Shown piece by piece: positions 47,658 through 59,314 of a stretch of 64,000 nt of DNA. The stretch comes from Lepidonotus clava. Taxonomy: Eukaryota; Annelida; Polychaeta; Phyllodocida; Polynoidae. Position 1 is the stretch's first letter; each line of letters opens with the position of its first letter. The notes beneath the pieces were generated by a model. It was given only the letters and a program-made list of their open reading frames with translations. It searched no databases and was not told the origin of the DNA. A program made the position numbers and the translations under genes. The DNA lies in contig OW387139.1 of assembly GCA_936440205.1 (NCBI GenBank), forward strand, positions 34,746,378 to 34,810,377, in the 5' to 3' direction.

Positions 47658-48005
47658 AGGGAGCCAAAACAGATAGATTCATTGAAATTTTTCAAACTCA
47701 AATAATCATGGAAATCCATTCCTTGAGCCTATGTCTGGCCCATGTTAAAATCTGAACCATGAAATATGGTAACAAATCATTAAAAACATGTTTGCCTTGC
47801 CCGAATCAATTAATGTGAATCCGCATAAATAGGGTTTGTTTACAAACAAATGTAAATATTACCATCTCTTGTGGCATTCTACTTCAGTTTGAGCTAGTTT
47901 TCACAACTAATACTTTACCACTGACCTTAACTGGACTCATCTAACATAATTCTATATTTATCTGAGTTTTGAAAATTTTGTCAATTTTATTGGTTTTGGC
48001 TCCCT
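47658..48005 (-). mobile_element. TTAA MITE, family A copy 2
   Basis: It has the same AGGGAGCCAAAAC terminus as 33441-33797, and TTAA on both sides (47654-47657 and 48006-48009). The interior matches copy 1 in reverse orientation, including the TTTGTTTACAAACAAA word. It is 348 bp with no transposase. Confidence 0.85.
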
Positions 48006-48059
48006 TTAACAGGTAGATTAGTTCATACAGGTACATTTTGACTCATGAACTTTGTTTAT

Positions 48060-49260
48060 GATCTTCATTAGACATTTCTTGTTGTCATAGAGATTGATTA
48101 GTTTTAAGTGGTTGTCAAGGAAATCAGGTATCTATACTGGTCATCAGTCATAATATCATTTTGATGACTATCCTTTAGACCTCTTTCTTCAGACTATAGA
48201 TGAGATCTATACACCCTATAGATGATATAGTTTGTACTTTATTGGACCTGAAAAGCTATATTACTGGTTGCTATGTTGAAATAAATAAAAGGAAAACAAA
48301 ATTATGATCAATTTTGAGGTCACCTTTGGTTTCTATGCCAACTTGGTAAGCAAGACAACCCACTTTAGTCTTCTATGCCATAGATTTTGTTGAGTGCATC
48401 AATTTTCAAGACATGCCATATGTGTTTCTATCTTCTATATTAAGAAAGATATAACCCAAACACTGATGAATTTGGGAATTTCTGTTTTTTGGTTGTTTCC
48501 ATGGAAAACTACATTTCCTACCATGGTTTTAAAGTAAATCATCCAAATCTTTAAGAAAGACTATTTACCCCTACGACGAGATAGTTTGTGGTTGTTTATA
48601 CCTTAAATTTATGGTTGCTATGGTAACAGAAACAAGAGGGAAACTGAAATTATGGTAAATTTTGAGGTCATTTGTGGTTATCATAGCAACTGAGTATCCA
48701 AGACAACCATTTCAATATCCTATTCAATAGTACGCTCAGAGTGCATTAATTTAATTTTTCACTCGTGCTTCTATCTTCAATATGAAGGAAGATATGACCA
48801 TTTAAGTGTTTATTTTTTAGAAACCCTTATTTTTAAGGGGTTGCCATGGAAACTAGTCATTTGTTATATTCTATACTCAAGATATTTTAGTACAAACCCC
48901 AAATCTACACATGTGAGACTGATACACATCAGATAACAATAGAGAAGAGAAACTGAAATTATGGTCAATTTTGGAATTATCTTAACCATGGCAACCCAGT
49001 AACCAAGACAACCCATTTCATAATTCTGTCATAGACCTCTAGGAATGCTTTATTTTGATGTCTCATGTGTGCTTCCACCTTCCAATTTCAGAATTACCTG
49101 ATTCTTTTTTTTTCTTTTAAATCTTTATTTCCACAAAGCTTTCAAGATAATTCTTGGTCCTTTTTGGGTGGTTGCCACGGAAACCAGCCATTTACTATAT
49201 TCCTGAACACACTTTTCTTAGTACAAACTATCAGGCCAGCTGTATGACATGGTCCACAAA
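48060..49260. repeat. Degenerate 310-350 bp tandem repeat with X-box motifs
   Basis: At least three units are anchored by an AAATTATGGTCAATTTTG-type word at about 48299, 48648 and 48957. Each unit also has AAGACAACCCA, a TTCTATCTTC block and a GGTTGCCATGGAAAC-type word. Divergence between units is high, so the duplication is old. The GTTGCCATGG words fit the RFX X-box consensus: 48614-48627 and 48840-48853 match fully, and 49171-49184 has one difference. A chance product of the repeat cannot be excluded. Confidence 0.65.
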
Positions 49261-52200
49261 TAGAAAACATTGGTTTTAGCTTGTTTTACCTCTGATTGGG
49301 GTCAACTCCCAAAAAGGCACCTTGGCCTCAGTAATATTAACCAATTTTTCCAGTTTGTCCTGAAACAATTATCATATTGGCGTTGCTGTATGAAATGAGG
49401 AAACGCAATTTTACATTCATTTTGAAAAGATCATTTTGGGTGTTCATACCCTTGTAAAAGGCATAGTAACGACGGGTGAAGAAGGTCAGTGGAGGGATGC
49501 AGGGAACTAGAAATCCTTACTCAGAGTCGAGTGGGGAGCCGCCTTGACAAAAGACCGTGTTGGTGGGCCAGGGCCAATTACTGGTCATTTGGCCGGTCTT
49601 CAGTGACCGCCACATTGACCATCAGTTTTCTGGCATCGCTTATCTTCGGCACTGAGAGTGATTGGCCATCGCCCACTGGCTCCCTCTATCGAACGACACA
49701 AAAAGAAGAAAAAACAACTTGCCAAGAAGTATTAGTAAACTCTTTCTCGTGAAAACGTCCAGCACTAAGATCACCTAAAAAAGCGACCCGGTTTAAATGT
49801 GGATAATCAAAGGAGAAATACGAGTGAATAAAGTGGTTAAAACGTATTGGAATATATAAAATTTATGACGAATGAGGGCTATGTGTGTAGATATCATCTT
49901 ATTGTCCTACAGACATGATAGACTATCCGTAGGCATGAAATATATTTGTGCCTTACTTGGCATGAAACGAAGGATCCAGTGATAATAATGGGGGGGTGTT
50001 ATTACCCAGTTATGTATCTTCATGGGCAGGCTTATGCTTTTGTGCGTGATAGTGCAAGTGGACAGCGTGTCACTTACTAGCCGATAAATAGTGGTGGCTT
50101 TCCGCAGTGAAGGCCGTCAAGAAAAGCAATCAAACCTCCTGGAGTCGGTCCAATAAGTGGGTTACACAGAGACGTCCGCCTCCAAGGTCAGAGCAAAGTC
50201 AAATCGACACTGTCACATTTTGGCTAACGACACGCAGAAAACCTCAGAAGAAACCAGCTTCCTGCGTGATTCTGCGGAATCTGCGTGGCGGCTTGACTGA
50301 CCCACATGTGTTGGTATGCTAATTCAGTGCGTGATTGGATATCGTAGAGAACAAACCTTGTGGTATGAAACTACAAAATAGAGTGAACTCGGCACTCGCT
50401 CCGTGCCCTCGACCCTAATACAAGTGTATAAGTAGTATCAGCAAATGTCATTTTGGTACAGGCGACCTGACTGGTAGTTCAGGGAGGGAATTCTATGATT
50501 CATTTTGCTGGTGCTTGAAGATGCTATCATTGACAATGCAGCTTATTTTAACTCTTTAGACCCCACAGATTGCATTTATGAATTGCTCGATTTCTCTAAG
50601 ATTTAATGGATTTCGTTCTAGAATTTCTTAAAGTCTTTGCAACTTATATTTTTTTTAACGAAATATATGTTGTAAGCTTTCGTATGTTAAATACTTATAT
50701 TGAAGTGTTCCCCTCAGCAAAATATGAAAAAATGACCGTTTTCCCGTGCGGCTACCGTTGGATTCGGGAGAAAAGGCCTACCCAGGGGTGGATACAATAG
50801 CATTGGTGTGTATAGGGTTAATAAACTCTAATATCGTTTGTTTCCCCAAAATCCTGTATACATTATATAATCATTCTCCTATACATTAATGTGCAATCCA
50901 TATGAGGCCATTCATTATACAAAGTCAGACTAGGCTCTTCTAAACAAACGTTCTCATGACCTGTGTATTACGTACATGTTCTTTTACCCACATCTACGCA
51001 TTCTTTGTTTATGCTGTTATTTCGTTTTGTTCTTTCACTGAGGGGATCCGGGATGGTCCTCCAGAGACTCGTATTTGAACTACAACTGCTCACACTGACC
51101 CCGAGCAGCTCTGAGCAGCTGGGGAACAAGGCCCAGGTCCCGAGCCCCTGCCCTGAGCCCTCGGTGGGGCCGGGGAGGGGTTTCCGTGCCCAGATATAAT
51201 GGTATTTCTACATGTCCCCACAGTTCCCGCGCTCCGTTCCCTTGCATGCAATAGACTCGATGCACGCCTGGCAACACGGGCCTCAGGGTGCAACAGTCCA
51301 AGGGGGCGCGTTCGGACACGCAGCCCGGTGGGACTAAGTTAAACCACACACTTTCTGACTTCCAAAGCAAATCTGTAGTGCTGCATTATTGATATGTAAT
51401 GGGAAGCTATAGTTTCTATATGTATTTTAAATGATATTTTCTTCACACGGAGGTGTACTTGATTCTTTGGAATGCCCTTTAATGTCACAATTTACTGTAC
51501 CATGTGGACCTTTCTCTCAGGGCATCTTCCATTGTACATATATACATGCCGACAAATTACGTGGCCCTGGGGAAACTAGTCTATGCTTTAAACTTTGCCT
51601 CATCTGCACATCATCTATATGAACTCATTCAAAACTTCAGGGCACCTCTATGATACTATCAGATGTATATCACGTATAATCATCATTGCTGCGGTTAGTT
51701 TAATATACATATATGTGGGTACAGAAACACTCATGTCCCACGTTTAGAGGTATACCACCCAGCGGGTGGGCGTTAGGCTGAAGAGCAAAGCCGCGTTGGC
51801 CACTTATTGATGGCCGTGCTGGTACCAGCCTTTCTACCAATGCTCAGTGGACCTCACGCTGGTTACCTGCAGAGTGAGCAACGCTGGTGTCCGCCTACCC
51901 ACGTAGACTTTCCATACTGACCTCTGCGTACCAGCGGACAGATAGATCACTGTGCCAATATGTCGTCATCTTGGTTCCTGTGACGTCTCATCACTTACTA
52001 TGGGTTCGGCTAGCCAGTCGGCCTGGTCGGTAGGGCAGACAGGCTGCTTCTTTGTTTGTCTGAATGTCTGAAAACAATATTTCTTTTGTGCCTCTTTGAT
52101 TAGTTTGCAGGTCAAACAGTTATTAATTCAGCTGACAAGATTATCTATGATACTTCTAAACATAATATATCGGTGGTTTAGTATTGAACTGCGTTAGCAT

Positions 52201-53200
52201 GTCTGCTATTAACTTTTGGCAATTCACAATTAGCTGTTCTATATTTTCAAGTAAGATAACTATTATCACAGATATACATTTATCGGTGGTAGTTTCTATG
52301 AGAACATAACTACACTATAGTTGATCCCCAAAGGCTCGCACCTTGAGAATTATAGTTCTCTAAGCATTCGTACTACTAGATTCATCAGAATATCGTTAGA
52401 TCCCATAAAGCAGATTGAATGCAAGGACGTGTATACACTAAATACTGCATTAATGTCGAAGAAATATATGTTTCCCTATTGTATTACTGGGAATAAATGA
52501 ATACACGCACTACCCTGTTAAGTGGCAGTGGGTAAATGTGAATGAAGAACACCTCTGTACATAATACAGTTTTTTCCAGGACGTAATGTTCCTGAGACAG
52601 TCATGATAAGACATTAAAAGACATTAAACTGGTCCTGATTTTCTTTTATTGTTGCACGGCATTCTGGGCCGGGGTTTTGGCATTTATTTTCCCTGGATTA
52701 CATTAGTCACATTGAATGGTTCTTGCATGGGGACAGGCATAGTCCAGATGTTAAGTATGACTAGTTGTCCTCACGTGAAGGTAAGCACCACATAATATCG
52801 AAAATTCAAAGCCAGAAAAATTGTATAGAGTCTGGCACCCCAATCAACGATGTGAACGGTCTTTCACGTCACAGAACACTGTTAGAACAATACATCGCAG
52901 TACCTTACCGTTCCGTCGCTTTTTGGGTAGGATGGTCGGATTCAGAGGTGGGGGCGCAGGGAGTCTTGATCACCCCCTCCCCCACCACCACCCTTTTTTT
53001 CTTTGGTGGACACCTACACTAAGCAAAGAGGGGAAAATGTCAAACAGGTGCGCGTGAATATGCTCCATTTTACTACTTTAGTGCTGGTCCCCCCCCCCCC
53101 CCACACACACACTTTGCCTTTCAGTAATTATGGACCTGCCACTGTAGATAGGAAACTACCTGGTATACCTGCCAACATTTAAAATAATTAGGGCCGGTGA
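49261..53200. other. Non-coding stretch with GC-rich islands
   Basis: Islands at 49480-49700, 50100-50310, 51040-51330 and 51750-52030 are single-copy. Frames in them (60-96 codons, both strands) lack recognisable domains. A C-run with a CACACA tract lies at 53090-53110. No mobile element is recognised. Confidence 0.35.
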
Positions 53201-54237
53201 GCCAGTTAGACGTTTGAGTCTGTTCTGGTCATTTGAATTTCGCGGGTCACCGCCCTTTAGGACATAGACTTGGGTGAAGAGTACTTAGAGTCACTTTGTT
53301 GGCTGGACCCCCCGGGGCGTTTCGTGAATTCTTACACATTTTGACGACCGAATCTGGGCTTAAATCCAAGCATTTGGGCTTATTTGGGCTTGTATTAACA
53401 TCAATTATGATATATAGAGCAAGCAGGAATAGTCAGTTTTGTCCCAAATTGAACAAATTAGATATATCAACGAGAAATAAAAGTCGGTTACATCGGCGGT
53501 ATTCGGGTATCTTCGGCATTCTTCGTGTCCCGCTTTCGATGGTGAAGAAGGGATCTGGGTCAATCTCTGAATATTCACCAACCTATACAGACCTATTTTA
53601 CCATGAAATTGATCACTCTTATGGGCGTAATATATATCGAGGGGTAGATTTGGATACATTGATGACCATGTCAAGGTCCAGAAAAAAATAGATTGCGAAA
53701 TAAAGCGTCTAAACGCGAAAATGCATCGCACTATTTGGGGGTAATCCTTCAGCCTCTGCCCGGCTGCCTCACATTGTCAGACCGCTGGGTGCAGTCGTCC
53801 CGAGCGGACCGTTGCGGGGAAGGCTATCTCTTTCTAGCCTGGATTACGGCGGTATCTGATGCTTTCAATATATATATTTGGACGTCTGGACCCCCTTAAA
53901 CGCATACAACGCATTGAATACTCATGCGTTAACCATGCGTTCGTATCGAAGGCAAAACATTGGATCAATCGGACACGTGGAGGCACTGTCACTGCTGTCA
54001 GACCGTCAACATGGCCGGGTTCTCTCCCCGCACGCCTGCATCAATACATTGAACTCAGAAAACCTGGATGACATTGGACTAAACCCAATAATTGTGGAGG
54101 ATTTAAGTATTTGGAAGCATTCAGGACTCAGGCTATACAGGTAGGTACATATATATTTTCCAGCAGTTCAAATGATATTGATAGGCCTAGACAAGCTGCT
54201 GGACTCGAAACCCTGGACTCAGCCTCTCAGGCATTCG
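53201..54237. other. Unrecognised open frames, status uncertain
   Basis: A 131-codon frame (53296-53691, plus) and frames of 68-88 codons at 53693-54144 overlap frames on the opposite strand. None shows a known domain, signal peptide or transmembrane segment, and no intron borders are convincing. They may be remnants of an unknown repeat or chance frames in GC-richer DNA. They are not called as genes. Confidence 0.3.
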
Positions 54238-54593
54238 ACACTGGCAATCTGAAAAATAATTATTTTAGGCCTTATTACCCCTACGAAAATGAAATCCATG
54301 TATATATCTATGTTCCCATATATCTCAGGGTCCATAGATTGATATTTTAGGCCTGGAAACGCTTGCAATAATATTTTACAGATGATTACAGTCTTAGGCC
54401 TAGATGTCAAAGCAACTCGGGCGTTGGGTCGGACATTGGCAATCTGAAAAATAATTATTTAGACCTTATTAGGCCTATCAAAATGAAATCCATGTATATA
54501 TCTATGTTCTCATATATCTGAGGGTCCTACATATCGAATGGTCTGATTATTTTAGGCCTGGAAACGCTTGCAAGAATATTTTACAGATGGTAT
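54238..54593. repeat. 195-bp tandem duplication
   Basis: TGGCAATCTGAAAAATAATT and the sequence after it, through GGAAACGCTTGCAA and ATATTTTACAGATG, occur twice at an offset of 195-196. There are scattered differences and one small insertion in the second unit. Confidence 0.8.
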
Positions 54594-54619
54594 GAAAAAA
54601 TTACTGGACTCAGGCTCAG

Positions 54620-55010
54620 ATAGGCTAGGCCTAAGCCCCCTCCGACACTGTCAATGTATTATGGTGGCTCCGAAAGCAATTATTTATGATCCAAACATTA
54701 AAAGATTTGAGAAATTGTCACTATAAAAGTGTCATTTTTTCTTACCTACCATCAAAATATTAAATCTGAGTTCTAATATGTCTAGGCTTAAGTCACTGTC
54801 AGTGTCTGAATCATTCCCATTCAATGTTAAAACATAGGCGTCACACTGTCAATAAGTTTTTTTGCTGCTGTCAGTGTCTAGGCTTCCAAGTTTAATATTT
54901 TTTTCAGATTGTCACTATAGTGCCAGTTCACACCTACCACAATAAATCATAATATTTTTCTTTCAAATTCATATATATCTAGGCCTAAGCCCCCTCCATT
55001 GGATCTTGGA
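54620..55010. repeat. Degenerate tandem repeat, about 190-200 bp
   Basis: TTGTCACTATA followed by CTTACCTACC/CACACCTACC and then CTAGGC(C)TAAG occurs near 54713 and again near 54906. CTGTCAGTGTCTG-type words recur as well. It may be an older continuation of the neighbouring array. Confidence 0.4.
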
Positions 55011-55486
55011 ATACACCGGCCCCTAAGTGCCTACAGCACTTAACTTGATCTATTAAATCAATGGCGCTTTTGATCTAGTTGATTGAAAACGCAGACTTTA
55101 TTGTATATGTGTACAATTTTGACCATTTTAGCGAGAAATGAGGAAACCACATGCGTGAAGCGCATATGAAATTGCATTACAAATGTGTTAACGGTCAAGA
55201 ATTGCTAAGCTGAAGAACCACTTAGAAGCCTGGGACTTGGGTTGGCTATATTGGTCATTTATACACTAGTATTCACGTCGGAAACTGTCAATGATCAGAA
55301 GAATTAGGTTACTACATGGTATCTATAATCTAGCCTCTTGGTAGCCGGTGGTTGGGAGAACGGGCCAGGAGGTAGGGTCAGGGGGTTAGAAGCCCCTATC
55401 TTTGGTTGTCATGGTAACGTCCCCATATCCAACTCATCCCGGGAAGACACCTTTAAATTGGGTCAATGTCGAATCCGTTGTGATAA
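55011..55486. other. Single-copy stretch with an X-box-like site
   Basis: GTTGTCATGGTAAC at 55405-55418 fits the RFX X-box consensus fully. The surroundings at 55330-55480 are GC-rich and single-copy. No frame of note was found. Confidence 0.4.
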
Positions 55487-55552
55487 GACTCCCGAGTGAC
55501 TCCTGAGTGACTCCCGGCTGACTCTCGGGTGACTCCCAAATGACTCCGAGCT
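55487..55552. repeat. 11-bp minisatellite, six units, TGACTC core
   Basis: Six consecutive units begin GACTCCCGAGT, GACTCCTGAGT, GACTCCCGGCT, GACTCTCGGGT, GACTCCCAAAT, GACTCCGAGCT. Each is exactly 11 bp. Every junction except the first gives TGACTC, half of an AP-1 site. The spacing is close to one helical turn. Confidence 0.85.
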
Positions 55553-56732
55553 ACTCTGATGGGCCTCTGAGTGAGCAGAGGACGAGCAGTTGACCCTCGG
55601 CGCTCCAAGCATAGTCCTGCTTGTCATGGGGACCAATCTGCTTTGAGAATGGCCTCTTGAGGACCGAACAACATCCGGTTTCTGCAACGAGCTATGCAGT
55701 GTAATCATTTTCTAATGGCATTTTCCGGTTTATTGCACTTTTTCGGAATAGCTATAGAGGTATAAACAGAAACGATCGTATGTACTATACTTTTTCATAT
55801 TTCCATATCTTAATCTACATCTTAAATCATAGGTTGGCTATGAAGAAATATTCGCATCATTGCTATACAGTGCTTTTCATGATGTAGTCTATCGAACATC
55901 GTCTCCGTCACAATAAAAACAAAAATATTTACAATTTTAAGTCAGGTTACTCCCATTGCTTGTCTCTGTTTCCAAATACTATGTATAACATTTGCAGCCT
56001 TTATTACAACCTTTGTTACTATGACCATGCTATGACAACCACTAATTTTCTTATCAAAATTTCTTTCTAATCTAGAAAAAAGCCTCACAAAACACCCAAA
56101 AGTAACTTCATCTAGAAACAAACACATATTCTAAAAAATAGTTTTTAATTACAGATGAACATCCAGAGCAATGATCACTGCCAAATTCAAAACGGAATCT
56201 CAGGATGACATCATTTCCTGTATGTCACTTCCTGTTTAAGTTGTCACTGTGACAATTTTATGACAACTCCAGCAACCCTGCAATATTGTTTAGAAATGAG
56301 ATATTTGGATGGTTTTATATGTTTGTTCAATTGTTTTCCACACTAGACCATTGGGTTGGTTGTTAAGAGAATGCAGTATGTGCAGTATATTAGATCAAAA
56401 CCTACAATCCCTAAATGGTTTCTCCTAGTATTTCAAATCAAAATTTAGAACTCCTAGTATATAAAAACATGGTTTTCTATTAGACCACATGGCAAGTTTG
56501 GTCAGAAAAGTAAAGTTAGGAGGAATTTTTACTTGTACCCATGATTAATCACTCTATACATTAGAATCTACCACTACCGTAAGACAACCATTTTGACCCA
56601 AAATTGTCACATGAGAATGACAACTCTAGTGTTGTCCAGTTGACCACTTAATCCTAACACTACCTTGTGACAACCTTTGACTGCTGGCTAAAGTTGTCAT
56701 AAAGTTGTCATCTAGAGGAAATCAATGACAAA
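55553..56732. other. AT-rich stretch rich in GACAAC/GTTGTC words
   Basis: TGACAACT, TTGTCACTGTGACAA and GTTGTCAT recur in both orientations between 56230 and 56720. This suggests an old element with iterated ends, but boundaries cannot be drawn. No gene is recognised. Confidence 0.3.
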
Positions 56733-56991
56733 CAGAGATGCCACTTTTCCTACTTTTGTAGGAGTTCCTACTTTTTGGTGATTTTAGATTGCACAACCAT
56801 TCTTTCCTACATCGCTTTAATATCTGTTTCAGGGAATTTTTTCTGTTAGTTTAAAGCTATTTAAATAAAATTTCAATGACAGATCTCTATTTTGTAAAGG
56901 TCATTTCCCTCCTTGTTGCCTCTAGAAAAAAAAGTAGGAAAAATGTTTTCAACTTTTCCTACTTTTTCATCAGTTGGTAGTGGCATCTCTG
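56733..56991 (+). repeat. Interspersed repeat family B, copy 2
   Basis: It begins CAGAGATGCCACTTTTCCTA and ends TAGTGGCATCTCTG, so the 12-bp ends are inverted. GACAAA occurs on both flanks (56727-56732 and 56992-56997). It shares order and wording with 37204-37458. It is non-coding, probably a hAT-like MITE. Confidence 0.7.
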
Positions 56992-56997
56992 GACAAA

Positions 56998-59030
56998 GAT
57001 AGCTGGGACAACCCAAAAGTTGTTACACTCTGACATACTACAACCCTTTGACAACGTTTGGGAGTCCCTCTGATAACCTTGTGTTTTCAGTGTAGGGGGA
57101 GAGATTATAAGTCCTTGGATTGATAATGCTTCCTTTTAACAACTGTTTGAAAATATTTCTATTAGTACCTAAGATAGGCTTGTTTTAAATCCCCTGGTTT
57201 ACACCAGTGGAACACCCTTGATATTATGGGCTTCAGTCCAATATTATGGCTAGTTGAAGCAAGCCGCATTTTGTCAAAAACATAACTCTTCTATTTTTCA
57301 CAATTATCTAAAAAACAACAACTTTCCACACAGATCTTCATTCAGCTATAGGTATAGCAGTTTTCACAAAGAAAAAAGAAAACACATTAATTTTGCTCAA
57401 ATTTTGAGCAATAATAATTGTTCTAAATTTTCTGAACATTCCTTTTTCTATTGTCATGGTAACACGTTGACATTTCCTTATTCAGACACCATTTGGGAAA
57501 AGAGCATTGTTTATTCAACCACATTTCATTTCATGTTTTGGTGATTATAACATTAATCTCTACAGAATTCTGCCCATAACATATTGCTTTATCAAAAACT
57601 CGCATATATACAGTGGACCTAGAGAGAAAATATCCAGTGCCCCACTATTATCACGTGACTGGTCACTTTTTCTTTTTCCATAAATCTTTCCCACAATAGG
57701 TGCACGATAGATAAGACCTATGTACACATATGTATACATATAATGTAACTGAGAATAACTTCTGTAGTTCAAGGAGTCCTGATCGTAAGAAAAAAGAATT
57801 ACATTTGGATTGATGAGGTTACATTCTCAGCCATTCTTTTTATATGTTATCAATTTCCTAGAACTTGGCGCTGATTTATCGAGACAGAAAACGCAGAAAG
57901 ATATCGCAGGTTATAAGTCTCTTATGACATACCGACCGCCGACCCCTGAGCTAACTCCCGTGAGAAAGCTGTACCTTGTACGTCTCATAAAAACTAAAGG
58001 AAACTAATCCACCGTCAATCTTTCAATGCGGTATTGCCTGGGGGCATATATTCTCTCATTATATATGCGAAATACGTACACGAATTCTCCTTTCTTGAAA
58101 CAAATAATCCCAGAAATACTTTTTGTCGAAAAAATTCTAACACACCCTCCTTCCAACCCGCCCCAAACTGGCCAGGACGTCTATATATACAGCAGATCAT
58201 ACAATACAGAAGCCTCTAAAACCGACCAATGATCTGCCCTATTACTGTGTCTTAACGTCCCAAAGGAATGCCAGGCATATTACGAGGGACTCGGGTTCAG
58301 CTTTATGGACCTTTCCCCCAGCAGGAAGGAAGAGTTAGTTGAGATAGATAGGTGAGTAGGTGGGTTCTATAGCTAATAGTCGGGGCCGACTGGGGGAGAT
58401 TTTTCATCAGTCAGTCGGGCAGATGAGCTGTTGATCTGTGTTTTGTGCCCGGTGCTCGCAGCAGCCGTCTAAACGCCAGCACGCCGTGATGTATCGGCAG
58501 ATAATGAAATAATGATATGATGGATGAGGGACGGCCGACAGCGGCTGGGGACGGGAGGCTGTCTGTGGGGGGAGACTGTGTGCGGGGAATCCAGCCTTTT
58601 TACATGCTCTTACTCCAGCGTGTTGTCTGGAAAGTTAGGGGGAGGGTACTGTTGACAGACGAGAGCTGTGCACTGTTGTCATAATTGCGACCAAACACCT
58701 CGGGATCTTTCTTTGTTGATACTTAAATTCTCTAAAGTAGATTCTAACATTTCTAGATATCATATCCAGTAGTATTTTGGTGGACATCGGGGCTTTGAAT
58801 TGTTTTTATAAACAAATATTTACAAGTTGTAAGTAAACATATTAATTAAGAAGCCCGCTGATCGGTCGCACAATATTTAATTTTCTTTCCTCACGGGATT
58901 ATGACAGACAAATCAAACAATGAAGCCTTCATCCTTTGTCAAATCAGCAGTTGTCGCTTATGAAAATTAATGATGAATATTGTCTCAGCAAATGGCGATC
59001 CTTTTCAATGGGTCAGTACCCCCTCCCCAG
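56998..59030. other. Non-coding stretch with GC-rich island at 58370-58640
   Basis: Frames of up to 96 codons (57254-57544) have no recognised domain. The island at 58370-58640 is single-copy with no long frame and is a candidate regulatory patch. Confidence 0.35.
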
Positions 59031-59314
59031 CCATACCGACTCAAAGGGTCCTTCTACCCTGCACCGACCCATAACCCACGCCCACATAGGCAGCAGGACC
59101 GACATGGAGCGTCTAATTGACTCCCCTAATGCAATCATTGAGGACCGTCGCCGCCGCATTCTTGCGGGACAGTATTCACTTCTGCCTACTCCCGTTTGGG
59201 CAATATCCAGAGGATCTGCTTAGAGAGTGTCTTCTCGAGCTGCCTGTACCCGCCTACAGATGGCGCAACCGTTCTAACTGGAGCATGCGCCGTGCCAGAC
59301 GTCACACGTGACGT
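59031..59314. promoter_or_regulatory. GC-rich island with CTCF-like, NRF1-like and CRE/E-box motifs
   Basis: Motifs include CCTACAGATGGCGC (59253-59266; 12 of 14 to the animal CTCF core), GAGCATGCGCCGTGC (59281-59295; NRF1-like) and the inverted repeat ACGTCACACGTGACGT (59299-59314), which joins two CRE half-sites around CACGTG. Frames of 61-95 codons overlap in different phases and have no domain. A promoter is possible but unproven. Confidence 0.4.

Noticed and set aside
53296-53691. 131-codon frame as a possible gene
   Set aside because: No known motif, overlapped by a 108-codon opposite-strand frame, and without a clear promoter or poly(A) context.
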